Assembly (NCBI RefSeq): GCF_905404315.1
Contig: NC_066311.1
Coordinates: forward strand, 992,001-1,056,000
Direction of reading: 5' to 3'
Origin: Leptidea sinapis
Taxonomy: Eukaryota > Arthropoda > Insecta > Lepidoptera > Pieridae
Length of the DNA: 64,000 bases
This document shows positions 35,511 through 46,740 of this stretch, one piece after another; the first letter of the stretch is position 1; every line of letters starts with the position of its first letter. The translations under genes and the position numbers were made by a program. Under the pieces are notes generated by a model. The model was not told the DNA's origin and ran no database searches. It saw nothing but the letters and a program-made list of their open reading frames with translations.

Positions 35511-35600
35511 CCAGCCATTACTGCACGCAAAATGGACCCATGCTAGTGGTTTAATTGCGGAAACAGGAGCCCCTATACCGTACCATACCATACCTAGGGC
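35511..35600 (+). repeat. 3' UTR and tail of the preceding LINE
   Basis: 'actgcacgcaaaatggaccc' follows the stop, and the same block occurs in antisense at 39290-39325, so it belongs to the element. The end is marked by 'accgtaccataccatacct', a short CATAC-type terminal repeat in place of a poly-A tail. Confidence 0.65.
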
Positions 35601-35889
35601 AGACTGATTTAACATTGCACTACGTGCCTCTCTCTCACAAGCCCCGAGAAAAGAAATACGAAACCGATTAATATGGTGCCGAGCGTACGTGTATGCGCCT
35701 GATGCTGTAATCTCCCGTTAAATCTTTATAAATTATATTAAAAATGAAACCGTTCTCCACGTCTAAAGAGTAATATGAAAAATACAGAAACACCATTGTC
35801 CTGCATGTCCATTAACTTTGAGAACATGAACATTGAGAGTCTGTTGTTTGTAATGCAAATATTTATATTGATAAAATCCTAAGACGTTT

Positions 35890-36530
35890 CGAAAAAGAAT
35901 GCTAAAAAGACTAATTTGATAGAAATAAGAGCATTCTTTGGACTGTTTTTAGGAATAGGGTTGTTACGATGTGGCTATCTGAATTCAAGCGATTGGATAA
36001 TTCAAAAACAACCAGTATGTAAGTCATCTTTTGCACAAATTCATTAAATAGGTTTAGATTCCTCTTGCTTGCTCTTTGAATTGATCATGCAAAGAACGGC
36101 GAAGCATTGTCAAAGAAGGCCCAAAGATTATAAAATGATTTTATCATCCATCAACTAAATAAATGTCAGTAACGCTCAGGGCGACGTGATTTCCTGCTTG
36201 AGTTGTCATCTAAACTGGCGAAGCCCCTCATGATGGGACGATCGACATAAGATAACCTTTCTCGAAAGTTGAAAAGTAAAACGAGAAGCTTTTCAGTGAT
36301 TTCTGATTAGATATCTTGCAATGAATCCAACAAAATGGAATAGGTTGGTTAATGTAGCATGTGCTCACGCGTCCTATATTGCTCCACAAAAAAATGGTGT
36401 AAACGATGTGCCAAATAGATCTGCCCTAACTACTAGTCTGTCTTATGCCTTCAATGTAAGCAAAATTAATATTACAACTAAAAGCACATTTTTTCTTGCT
36501 TTATTTTAACTAATCTGAAACTTGCCAAAA
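35890..36530 (+). pseudogene. Decayed piggyBac-like transposase
   Basis: Three blocks in order and in different frames match the piggyBac family, a DDD cut-and-paste transposase that inserts at TTAA. The first is IEIRAFFGLFLGIGLLRCGY at 35920-35985, the region after the N-terminal domain. The second is DHAKNGEALSKKAQRL near 36080-36130, just before the first catalytic segment. The third is the C-terminal cysteine-rich zinc finger near 36370-36470 (CSTKKWCKRCAK, then 'ICPNY' and 'SVLCLQCK'). The catalytic aspartate core between the second and third blocks is deleted. No terminal repeats or TTAA pair were identified. Cysteine positions in the finger are still visible, so the family call is fairly safe in spite of decay. 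Confidence 0.65.
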
Positions 36531-38035
36531 ATGTACGCCATATGTTTGAGAAACTCACATTACCCAGATAAACAGATTATAACCTTAGATTTTCCTCTAT
36601 CGTAAAAGAAGCGTATTTTTATTAGTACTTTAGTATTTTTTTTTTGTTTTTGATAAATTTACTCTCTAACTATATTATTATACATTGTAAGAATCTTCAC
36701 ATTAAGTATTATGCTCACAATCATGTTTTTTCTACTATGATAGAGTGTTCGAGCAAACTTGTTATAAATAAGTGCCCTAGGTGCTAAAACAGTCAAACTC
36801 TGGACTTCAATGAACTTGAAGAGGTCGAGCGTGAAGACTCCGGCTTAAATAACCTTGAAAGCTAATCAAAACGATACAATTCGGATCTGCTAGGCAAAGG
36901 CTTACATAAATTTTGTTGGCAAAGACGGAAATAGATTGTTTTGTTTAACAAAAAGTAAGCTACTATTAGTTTTGCTATATTAATATCAGTCATAGGTAGA
37001 CACTTATCACTGTCGATGTCATGACTGTAACAATTGTTAACACGTAATATTTAATTCAGACTAGATATCAAGACACTACAACGAGCATGACATTCACCTG
37101 AAGGTACGTGAAACAGCTCGTTTATTAAAAAACTATTTTCAAATTTACTCTAAGAAAATTAGGTAGGTATGAACATAATTACAAGTACCTAATTAATTAC
37201 AGAAAATATTTTTATTGTGGCAAATTTCATTAGGATTCCGTTCATTGTGCTAGCGAGCTATGGTTTCATAAATAAGGCATTATCTATAATAATAACTCCA
37301 GTCAATTGTAAGGAACAATACAAGAGCCATGTGGGCGTTGGATAGTATCGAGGTATTGATGAAAAATATTTATACAGAGCTGTTAATACTAGTAACCAAA
37401 ATTCCCATTAGTATATTTTGTGCAGTATTTATCAAGTTATTGGATACTCATAATATTGTTTTTACGTAATTAAGACTGTAATCATCATATGTGTATAATT
37501 TAAGTATTATTTTTCAATTCGGTGGGTTTGTGTAGATAAAACTTGGAATGAGCAGCTCTTTATATATATGTGCAGGGATGTTAAGCTTAGTCCTCTGATT
37601 TAATTGTGGGTAGCGTTAATTGGCTATTGTCGGCTTATTGTTCTGCCCTTTGCGGCTATAGCTTGCTACGGCCATTGTCTTCTGTCTGGGAAAGCAATGT
37701 TTCAATCTATAATTAAATTTCAGAGCTATTTTAAATTAATTTGGAATACTTGGAGTATCTTCGAATATATCTTCAAAATTAAACCGGTGTAGAAATAATG
37801 GTGGTTCTTAAGAAGGACAAGTTATTGAAGGGACAAGTTATTATTCTAAGTCATGTGTCATTTATTCAAACTCTATGTGAGTGTCTTCGTATTTCTATTC
37901 AACCTGCTATAATGAACTTTCTTTAGCAAGCTTCTTCAGACGTGCTGAGCACTTTATTTAGCCGGCTAAAATCGTCTAAGTATAAATATAATAGTTTTAA
38001 TAGTAATGTTAACAAAAAAATATTTCATATCATCA
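36531..38035. other. AT-rich interval, no gene seen
   Basis: Nothing supported in 1.5 kb. A 62-codon plus frame at 37604-37792 is hydrophobic but has no recognisable motif or context. Confidence 0.45.
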
Positions 38036-38039
38036 TTAT

Positions 38040-38290
38040 CCTCAGTTCGACGAAGTTTTTACGTTTCAATAGCCTATATATTGGCACGTAGTCTGGCCAA
38101 TGTACATTAGAACTTTAGTACCATCTCTGTTAATTTTGGTATTGTTAATTTGGCTTCTACTCCGGTACCTTTCGCATAATATCTGTCCACACTCACTTTA
38201 TAAATTAGTGCTGTCAATCTACTTTCACCTCTGTGACCAAACCACCTTAACATTCCCTATTCAGTAACAACATCATCTTGAAGTGGTTCA
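38040..38290 (-). pseudogene. Non-LTR retrotransposon RT C-terminal fragment
   Basis: The minus strand reads MLRWFGHRGESRLTALIYK followed by 'VSVDRYYAKGT'. The block R-W-F-G-H followed by 'IYK.SVD' is the standard tail of several LINE RTs and matches the equivalent region of the piece at 9150-9480. The remainder toward 38040 is too decayed to read. No catalytic motif is included. Confidence 0.6.
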
Positions 38291-38849
38291 TAACCATATA
38301 CATTGTTGTTGCTTTTTGTAATTTTTGCACAAAACGGGAAAGTTATCTTAATAAGGAATTCCACTCGCAACAAACACTCTTATCCTCACAATATTCTTTG
38401 AAGCACACACATAATAATTAAGTGTCGCAATAAGAAGCGTCTTATCAACCAGCAAGGCTACTGACCAGAGTTCATCACACGGGAAAACAATTGAAAAACC
38501 TGCGACAGCTCACCAGTGTTTTCGATACAATGACGCTTTGAATACAAAGCGTTTTCACAGAGTCGGTTCGACAGAGTATTGTATGTCTTGTGTAGCGATT
38601 TATGTTGTGCTTTTTCTTAGTTGTGTTACGGAGACATGTCAGTGAGGAAACCTGTTAGGCAAATTATCTGCAAGGAATCTGTGGCCACCTGCCGTACGTT
38701 GTCGTCATTTATTTATGCACCTCTTATTGTGTGATTAGTTAGATTGTTTTATTGTTAATCAACATTTTTGCATTCTGGCGTTTTTTCTGGAATAAGAATA
38801 TAATATAATATCTATGGGAGGGTGCTTAGATAGGTCCACAGCGGCGCGT

Positions 38850-38940
38850 TTTAAGCATTATTGTGTTTCGGTTTTGAAGGGCGCCGTAGCTAGTGAAATT
38901 ATCGGGCTCTAGAGAATTATAACATATTATGTCTCTATGG
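38850..38940 (+). repeat. Dispersed repeat family A, copy 4 (middle part only)
   Basis: 'ttaagcattattgtgtttcg', 'gaagggcgccgtagctagtg' and, after a small change, 'attatgtctct' are the central landmarks. Both ends are lost. Confidence 0.7.
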
Positions 38941-39061
38941 GTCTTTAGTTAGTGATGAGGTGCTCGAATAATCGGCTTTTCTATTCTCATTTCAAAATAC
39001 TCTTCTGCATCCAGAGGAAGTACAAGAGTTTCTAGCCTTATAGGTAGATGTACCTACATAC

Positions 39062-39185
39062 TTATTTGAAGGACATATCGTATCGTCCTGGAAACACCGC
39101 GCGAGAAAGCTGATTTATAGTTTGGTTGTATTTAGAACAAAATGAAAACCGACCTGTAAAGAAACACAACATATCTAGATTATGA
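39062..39185 (-). pseudogene. Family B LINE fragment, strongly decayed
   Basis: 'gaaggacatatcgtatcgtc', 'ctggaaacaccgcgcgagaa', 'tgaaaaccgacctgtaaaga' and 'acaacatatctagattatg' follow the order of the C-terminal coding and 3' region seen at 31290-31440. No frame is open. Confidence 0.6.
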
Positions 39186-39249
39186 GGTTGATATTAAAGT
39201 TTAATACCAATTATTATTTTCTTGATAACTATTACAAGCATAGTGCGCT

Positions 39250-39460
39250 TTGGTATAAGGCTCTTGTTTCCGGAATTTAACCACTCAATTGGGTCCATTT
39301 TGCGTGCAGTGATGGCCACTTACTCCAACCTGGGCTCCTTACAGAAGGTCAGAACATTCCTGAAATGTTCACAGACTCTCGGAGACACCTCTTTTTTTTA
39401 ACAGATTTTCTCCTTGAGTGGCCAGTCTTGCAAATTCCTCGATTACATGAGGCTGTCCAT
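39250..39460 (-). pseudogene. R1/LOA-like LINE 3' end, second copy
   Basis: The antisense of 'actgcacgcaaaatggaccc' lies at 39291-39317, and the minus strand upstream matches the codons around EEVCEHP and ELGWLE of the element at 33340-35510, now broken by frameshifts. Only the end of the ORF and the 3' UTR are present. It shows that the LINE of the 33-35 kb region is a repeated family. Confidence 0.7.
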
Positions 39461-40770
39461 GATAATTACCAACATATTTCATAATAACAATCATCAACAA
39501 ACAGTATACCCATTATAGTGCTAAGAATGAAGACAATCAAGTAATTCAAGATCCACAAACTGATACAATATTTTATAATATGTGCACGCAAGAAGTTGTA
39601 CTTCTTTGGCCTAACAAAGCAAAAATCCTTAAAATTATTATTCCTCGTGCTATTCTACGTTTGTAGAAAGAACAATATTGTAAAAATCTTGCAACGATGG
39701 CTTTGACAATTAATTATTAAATAACGAATACGGCTGTACGGGCTTGAACCCTTTGCCTATCCTAATAATGGACGAAGAAACCAAAAAAAAAAAATATCGA
39801 ATTTCGCAAACGTCAAAAAAATTTTAGGAACCAACTTCACCCTGTAACATTTGTGTTGTGAAGCGCGCACATCTTAAAATTTCACTTTCATAATTTATCA
39901 TAACGCGCCTAGAGAAATATAACTTCGATAAATAATAAAAAAACATCAACGTCAATATTATAAAATCAAGTTTCAATGAATTTCAAAACATTTCAATTAA
40001 CAACACGTCTCGTAAAATTAATTTACATCGCGTTGTGTGTATTAAAAACTTGAAAGACCTAATGATTCATACGAACATAAAATTCATAGATCACAGTATT
40101 ATAATTTATTACAAACTCCAAATAAGCTAGTTACTGCTCAAATTAAGTGGAACAATGATATTCAAACCAACAGACCATATATAAATAGTATGAAGCAGGC
40201 TGTAAACATTTCTTCCATCAGAAACACAGCGTGATCCCTAATTAAGTGTATAATGATGTGAATACCCTTGTGTTTAAAGTATATTAAGTAAAACAACTTA
40301 TTGTTATTGTAAACTAAAGGGCTATCCATATAATATGGACATTCTTGTATGAGAAAAAAGATGAATCGAAAAGAATTGGCTTGGCTGAGTTTTTATGGAG
40401 TGCATAACAAACAAGCAATGGTTATCTGGAATTAGTGATCGCCGTCGCTTAATATCTCTTGGAACAGGGAGCTTAAGCACATGATTGGAATTGGTACGGC
40501 TGAACCATCGGAGCGGTCTGGTTGTGGACCATATTCGACGGTTTTATTACCGTCCAGACTGTACGAGGCCAAACCAATGGTGCGAAGCGCCCATCGGACC
40601 ATCTGTTTAGGCTATTAGAGAACTCATAATATTTGCTACATAGCTTGAAGTTTTACGAGCTTTTTGGAAAGCAGTTACTAATTTTGTAACTTTCGTATAA
40701 ATTTATTATAAAGTTCTAGCTTTTAATCATCCCAAAGTTAGGTAATTTAAAGAAAATCTTTACGACATCC
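39461..40770. other. AT-rich interval, no gene seen
   Basis: Nothing supported. 40430-40610 is less AT-rich ('ggagcggtctggttgtggac') but has no recognised content. Confidence 0.45.
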
Positions 40771-41030
40771 GCTACCAGTGGAAGGTTTCTTATGACTGTG
40801 TGTCGGCTAATTGGGAGATATACTGCAGTAGTGACAAGCATTATTATTGTGCTTAGGTCTGAAGGGCGCGGTAGCCAGTGAAATTACTGAGCAAATGAGA
40901 CTTAACGTTTTATGTCTCAAGGTGTAGTTGTAGTGCCGCTCAGAATATTGTATTTTTCATGAACCCCGAGCGGCAATACAATGTAATCGGACGTGTCAGG
41001 CGGACACATTGTTCGTGTCGTGATATCTTA
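40771..41030 (+). repeat. Dispersed repeat family A, copy 5
   Basis: 'gctaccagtggaaggtttct', 'aagggcgcggtagccagtga', 'gagcaaatgagacttaacgt', 'tgtagtgccgctcagaatat' and 'gagcggcaatacaatgtaat' are collinear with other copies. The 3' end diverges after 'tcggacgtgtc'. Confidence 0.8.
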
Positions 41031-41624
41031 AATAAAGAACAACTAGACCAGACTTTTCATTAGCAACATTAATAATAATAAATCAATGCAGACAAGAAGT
41101 CTATACATACTAGTTAAAGAGTTGTTAATAACAATTTTGCGAATCCTATGGTACTACTTTTTGGCTGGGTTGCATTATATTACGTGTTATAGTTAAGGTT
41201 AAAGTCATATTTAACGTTAACAGTAACGCTGACTAACATAGACGCTATTTTGCTCTTTAACATGAACAATAGCTTTAACCGGCGAAGATTGAACGGTTAC
41301 GGTTAATAGTTAAAGTTGTGGCGTCGTCTAAAAATTAATCAAATGGTGCAACAATTTTTTTCTTAACCGGTACTTTATCATATTTGTTATTGCTAAAGTT
41401 AGTTGGTACAACCTACCCTAGCTTATTTTATTTAATAAGCACACTTCGCTTTATCTTAACTCAGTGCCTCTGTAGGGAACCGGCCAATCTGGCCTCAATC
41501 TGCATCTTCAGGATACAGTTGTTACTGTTCCTTACATGCTGTAGTAGTGAAACATAACAAAGAAATATCTCATGTATACTATTGTAATGCTATTATAAAT
41601 GATTATAATACTAAGCTCTCCAAG
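41031..41624. other. AT-rich interval, no gene seen
   Basis: No feature supported. 41170-41320 has many GTTAA/TTAAC motifs ('taacgttaac'-like), which gives it a repetitive look without clear units. Confidence 0.4.
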
Positions 41625-41705
41625 AATCTTCTTTTCCAGGCCAGTGTTCTTAGAGCGCCATTTGCGAAACGGTGGTTGTGAAACAACTTTAAAAAAGTAA
41701 TTACT
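41625..41705 (+). repeat. Degenerate dispersed repeat, related to 10060-10170
   Basis: AGAGCGCCATTTGCGAAACG and 'gtggttgtgaaacaac' match the block at 10105-10145. The copy is short and diverged. Confidence 0.4.
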
Positions 41706-42138
41706 TTTATATCATAATATTATGGGCCCACCATACACATACGAAATATGTATTTTATTCATAAACCAAGTACATACTTGTCTTTTTTAAAACAACGATT
41801 CCAACATCCTTTTCCCATATTTAACCGTAAAACGCTTTTATTTAAATTGAGAATCAATCGTTGATTAGGATTTGATATAGAGAAACTTTAATGAAGACAT
41901 CTTATGAATATGCATGTATTTAAATTAATGCGTTTGATAATTTTTGGTTTAAGTTTTAAACAGACGTGTAAGGTTGAGTTCAATTAGATTAAATTACAAT
42001 TATCTCACTTATAAATATTTAAAATCGAGTAGCTGTGGAGATTTTTGTATCATTCGGATGTTAGAGTGAAAACTACTTATAAATTTGATTACTTAAATAT
42101 GTTAATTACAATTTGGTTTTACTTTGTTGAAGTAATCC

Positions 42139-42300
42139 AAAGTCCCGGAAACACCGCACCAGGAAGCTCATTCCACAGTTTTGTTAAGTTTTAAGTTCTT
42201 TGAAAACCGCTCTGTCGAGATGGTCCATCCAGATGGTGGGGATGATATCGTTATTTGTGGCGTGTCGTGCGATGGTGAAATCCGGCGGACGGCGGCAGGA
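42139..42300 (-). pseudogene. Family B LINE fragment, RT C-terminal end
   Basis: 'agtcccggaaacaccgcacc', 'aggaagctcattccacagtt', 'atccagatggtggggatgat' and 'tgtggcgtgtcgtgcgatgg' are the antisense coding and 3' landmarks of family B. A short part around the PRTTKLW codons is deleted. The fragment runs directly into a foldback at its 5' side. Confidence 0.75.
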
Positions 42301-42327
42301 ATACTGATTCCTGCCGCTGTCCGTCGG
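42282..42327. other. 21-bp-arm inverted duplication at the 5' end of the LINE fragment
   Basis: CCGGCGGACGGCGGCAGGAA with 't' pairs with the reverse complement of ATTCCTGCCGCTGTCCGTCGG (19 of 21 positions), separated by only four bases. The left arm contains the family B sequence 'ggcggcaggaat', so the right arm is a copy of it in inverted orientation. This is typical of a fold-back or template switch at the end of a truncated LINE copy. Confidence 0.7.
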
Positions 42328-44470
42328 TACTGACACGTAAGAGAAGCTATTGTTACTGTAACTAATTTGTTTGAATAATGTAACCGATTTTGATTTACAA
42401 TAGTCCGCCACGCTTGACATTTATAGATCCTTGGTATTTTCAATATTATTAAACTCTCTAACAACTTGCTAACGCACACAGTCACATTGAGAAATCAAAA
42501 TTGGTTTCTTCTCATCGGGCTGTCAGGCCGTCATCGTCTATACCTGTGGTATATATCGTATCGTCTATACGCCATTATATTATAAGTCTACGGATGAAGC
42601 AGATTTTTGTATTGTTAATAGCATTAACGGAGACGACTTTTAATAAGATGGCTTGTAATAATAAAGGATAAATAAAATATAATATCGCGCAAATACAAGT
42701 TTACTTGAGCGCCATCTATTATGGTTTAAAAACAATTATTGGTTTTGTAAAATTTTTCGTGTGGAACCTTAATAAGTAAGTATCCCTACTCTGTGATAAT
42801 ATAAAGTTTTGTGTGTAAATTATTTGATGGGTGCAATTCACCCCCACCAATATAGTAAGGACTTGCTATAAAATAAATTAATTTAAATAAAGAAATAGAC
42901 GGATGAAATAATTAATATATTAAAATTTGATGGTGTTTAATAACCAATATTCTAATTACGAACATGCAAAAATAGGGAATAGTACCAACCAGCGCCATCT
43001 ATAAATTTCTGATGGAACTTACTGAAATCTTGAAACTACCCTTATTACCCGTAAATGTCTACGCAAATCAGAACCTAGAAAAAATCTTTTCTGAGTGAAT
43101 AAAATATGTATGTTTGGGCGGATAAAAAAATAATATATTTAGTGCTGTTACTCATACAAAAAAACGCACATAGTTCTTGATGAAAAAAAAACGATTTTAA
43201 AAATATTATGATGTCTGTTAATAGTTATATATGCAACTGTTGTGTAATAAGGGGTATTAAAACATGTGATACTATTATCACATTCGTGTTTTAATACATA
43301 ATTATTAACAGTTCCATACAAGACTTTATCTACACCCAGAATATGAATCCTCTAAAAGATTCTGAAACACTTAACTTACTGCTAACATTAAAACACCAGT
43401 CCTAGTAGTAACCTAATATCATTCATTACTGATTATATACAAATAAACTAAGTATTGAAACAATTATTTATTTTAGTAGTAATTTACATTTTGTATAGTG
43501 AAATAATTAAAATTCATTCGAATATAATGTTCTTTTGCAGCATTTAAAATGAATCGCTCATTTTTTGTAAACAAAACAATAAAAATATCGAAGAAAAATG
43601 GCGGGGATTCGAATAACCCACTTTTTTTACGGCGCGCGACGTTCGGGTAGTGTGGAACGCGCGTAAACGAAAATGTTCTTTTTTTTTTAAATTCATACAG
43701 ATACCACGCATCAAGCAACAAGAATGTGGCTGTCTGTTGAAACTCTTTGCGCATGAAGGGATCGAAAAAAACATAGGAGTGTTGTTATGAAATTCAGTAC
43801 AACATTACATCACTCGTTTGGATGATGTTATGGTTATTAGAACATTGGGTGTTTTAATGTTGGCAATAAGCTAACTGTTTCAGAATCTTTAATAGAGGAT
43901 TTAAAGCATGTGTGTAGATAAAGTATTTTACACGACACTATTGTCTTGAGCACTTACTGTCTTATTAATGAACGCAATGAAATGAAAAGTTACTCCAAGT
44001 TTAAAATTACTTCTCCCTGTCATGTGAGATAAAGACAAAGTTTTTTGGAATAACTTTACTGCGCGTTTATTAATAACACTGTTATAGTATAATAATAATG
44101 CCATTGGTATAAAAACTCCAATATTTTGAGCACAGTAAAAAATTCCACGAGTTCTGCTTCGTGAGGGCCCTTAAATTTTGAGTTAGAAACTAAATACCGG
44201 TAGATGGATCCTTTGAACAGGAGATGACGATTGAAATTAGGTTCAGATTTCAAGAATCCCGAGCGAATCACTTATCACTTACCTTACCAATACCATCCGA
44301 CACCTTGCTCATCTCATAATCATATTTTATTTTCTGCGTACTTAGAATATCTGACTGCGGAGTTTTTCAGGTAGTCGAATTATGTCATTGTATATATAAT
44401 GCGAGCAATAATATAATTAAACTAATAACTAAAATGGTATACCTATTTTATTAATATAAAAATCTCGAAG
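42328..44470. other. AT-rich interval, no gene seen
   Basis: No supported gene in 2.1 kb. 'gagcgccatctattatgg' (42709) and 'cagcgccatctataaatt' (42992) are similar 14-bp words of unknown meaning. 43615-43675 has a CpG-rich patch ('ggcgcgcgacgttcgggtag'). Confidence 0.45.
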
Positions 44471-44471
44471 A

Positions 44472-44610
44472 CCGACGAGTCACCCCAAGCAGTGCCCGTT
44501 CACGAGAATAACGCATGTACCTGCCATCGCTCCCCTCGCAAATAACTTAGGGAAGGTAACGACCTCTCCCACGACATCGACACGAGCAGTGCCATTTAAG
44601 CCCCATGAAC
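44472..44610. other. GC-rich segment, probably a repeat fragment
   Basis: About 130 bp, including 'ccgacgagtcaccccaagca', 'ctgccatcgctcccctcgca' and 'acgacctctcccacgacatc', stands out from the AT-rich flanks. From memory it resembles a segment repeated in other lepidopteran genomes. No frame is open on either strand. It is directly followed by a family A 3' end. Confidence 0.4.
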
Positions 44611-44629
44611 TCTTTTTTTTTAATAATAA

Positions 44630-44698
44630 TGGGGGGCAGGGCGTATTAATTACGATCAGCTGAACGTCCAGCTCGTCTCGTCCCTTATTATCATAAAT
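44630..44698 (+). repeat. Dispersed repeat family A, copy 6 (3' end only)
   Basis: GGGCAGGGCGTATTAATTAC, GATCAGCTGAACGTCCAGCT and 'cgtctcgtcccttattatca' give the final 68 bp of the family. This is the most severely 5'-truncated copy. Confidence 0.75.
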
Positions 44699-45947
44699 AG
44701 TATATAATGAGCGCTTCTGCTACTTTTACAAACACATCTATATATATACATAATTGATTTTATCTTTTGAAAACGTTTTGTAGTGGTTTTTTCATATAAA
44801 TAGTCGGTAATATATCTAAAATTATGATTACTATCTCTACAATTCAATACACATGTGTAGTTTGTTCAGACAGAAAATATTACAATTAATATTATAATCA
44901 GTAATGAAACAGTATTTCCATAAAACTTTAGATCGTTCAGAGACTAAATACGGAATAAGAGCCGCAAATCCACAAACTGGTAATACTATATCTAACAGCA
45001 GATAGAGATAAAGAGAATATCAAGAATATTGCAACCTGTCGAGCGAAGATTACTGCGACGTTCGCTTAATGTGGATACGACAAATTAAATTAAATTTAAA
45101 TATTATTTATGTATTATTTACCAGAAAAATGAGAACATATTACATTACATTTACAAGTGATAGACAAGCGCCAGCAAATTGTATTTATTTAAGGTTTTTC
45201 TGATGACTTTCTTTTAACAATTGATAAACGCTTGAACGCTGGCTCCGTAAACTACACGCTTATTTTTTCGAAACCCGGTTCGAGGTATTAATATTCTTTT
45301 GCTGTCTCCAAATGCCAGGAAAATTATGAATTCGAAAAACAATTACAATAGTTGCGGAAAAATATTTTGGCGATCTAAAAACCAAACAACAAAAAAAAAT
45401 ACAAATATAGAATATGCGGATCAATCACTGAATACAAAACCATTAGCGTAGGTATATTGAAGATAACGCGGTAAATTATATATCCTTTTTTTTTATATTA
45501 ATCCTCTCCATCCTGATCATTAAACCGTCATTTTACCCAGTAGCCTTTTCAGTTTTTTGCACTTTTATAAAATTATTTCCCAATACATGAGGCATTTGTA
45601 AATACACGTGTAATAAAAACGGTAGATCCATACTAATCGTACCTTACACATGACTGCATCTTTTGTTACTCAGATGCAGGTTGTCATAAGACGGGTCTTA
45701 GCAAATTAACACCGCTCCTCCTTTGAATACCGCGCCTTTCCGAACGATACAAAATGCGTAATACATTTATTGTATTATTTAATGTAACATTCCGACTGTA
45801 TGTTCACAAGCACATGAGAGTATGCGGACTATTATTATGTTATTTGTATTATTTAATAAGAAAGTAGAAATGTTTTCAATATGAATTACGGATGCGATGA
45901 GGATTAGGTGATTTACTTCATCGAACATAAGATTTTTATGTGGGTGG
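44699..45947. other. AT-rich interval, no gene seen
   Basis: No supported feature in 1.2 kb. Confidence 0.45.
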
Positions 45948-46018
45948 GTGGTAGTCTTAGTCGTTCAATAAGTGATATCATATCCTATTTTGAATAAAAA
46001 TATTTGAATTTGTATTAG
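45948..46018 (+). repeat. Family C LINE, extreme 3' end (sense)
   Basis: 'gggtggtagtcttagtcgtt', 'caataagtga', CCTATTTTGAATAAAAATAT and 'tttgaatttg' are the sense form of the 3' terminus whose antisense is at 12856 and 26819. Only about 70 bp is present. Confidence 0.7.
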
Positions 46019-46250
46019 AATCTACCGCTGAGTAACATTCTAAACAGGTATTCGAATGAATGATCGAGTGCTAAAATTGATGTTCATCTTATTTTCATTT
46101 CAATTTCAATTTCATTCAAAATTTAAGGCGATCAGTTGGATGGCGAGAGGATTGAATAATTATTGTATGAAACTGATTTTATGATCATAGCCTAGATATA
46201 TAAGATCATAGCATAGATCAAGCCTACTATGTTGAATATATTATATTATA

Positions 46251-46740
46251 TTCCACCTTCGCACGACACGCCACAAATTATAATACACCATCTGGATGTG
46301 TGGTAGGTATGGCTTTATGTTGGTCAAATTAAATGAAGCAGTAATTATTGATTGTATTAGGTTATAATATTATAAAACGGAACCACTTAAATATTTGCAT
46401 GTCGATCAAGACGAAACATGCGCCTACTCTTAAATTTGATACAACTTTACTTGTGAACGTTTTTGACAAATAAAGAACTTTGACTTTGTGTGGCGGTCCT
46501 CCACAGTGCGGTTTTCAAGTAACTTTCTTCCACGTACAACAAAGCTGTGGAATGAGTTTCTGTCTTGTACAGTGTTTCCGGGACGATACGACATGGGTAC
46601 CTTCAAAAAATCGCGTACACCTTCCTTAAAGGCCGGCAACGCTCCTGTGATTCTTCAGATGTTGCAAGAGAATGTGGGCGGCGGTGACCTCACTTGCCAC
46701 CAGATGACCTGGACCTTCATTTGTCGTCCTTTTCTTTAAA
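46251..46740 (+). pseudogene. Family B LINE 3' end (sense), split by an insertion
   Basis: The left part, 46251-46303, encodes FHLRTTRHKL and ends in 'catctggatgtgtgg'. The right part from 46487 continues without loss: 'tggcggtcctccacagtgcg', then codons for VRFSSNFLPRTTKLWNEFL and 'FPGRYDMGTFKKSRTPSL', a stop, and the 3' UTR with 'gaatgtgggcggcggtgacc', ending near 46740 at 'gtcgtccttttctttaaa'. Removing the insert joins the coding sequence cleanly. The fragment is 5' truncated. Confidence 0.85.
46304..46486 (+). mobile_element. 183-bp retroposed insert with 7-bp target duplication
   Basis: The insert lies inside the family B LINE and is flanked by TGTGTGG at 46297-46303 and 46487-46493. 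Its 3' end reads GACAAATAAAGAACTTTGAC followed by 'tt', i.e. an AATAAA-type signal followed by a short ACTTTGACTT tail that resembles LINE tails seen in insects. It has no coding frame of note. A SINE or severely 5'-truncated LINE is inferred. The insert interrupts a recognisable sequence at a defined point, which makes its ends certain. Confidence 0.8.
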
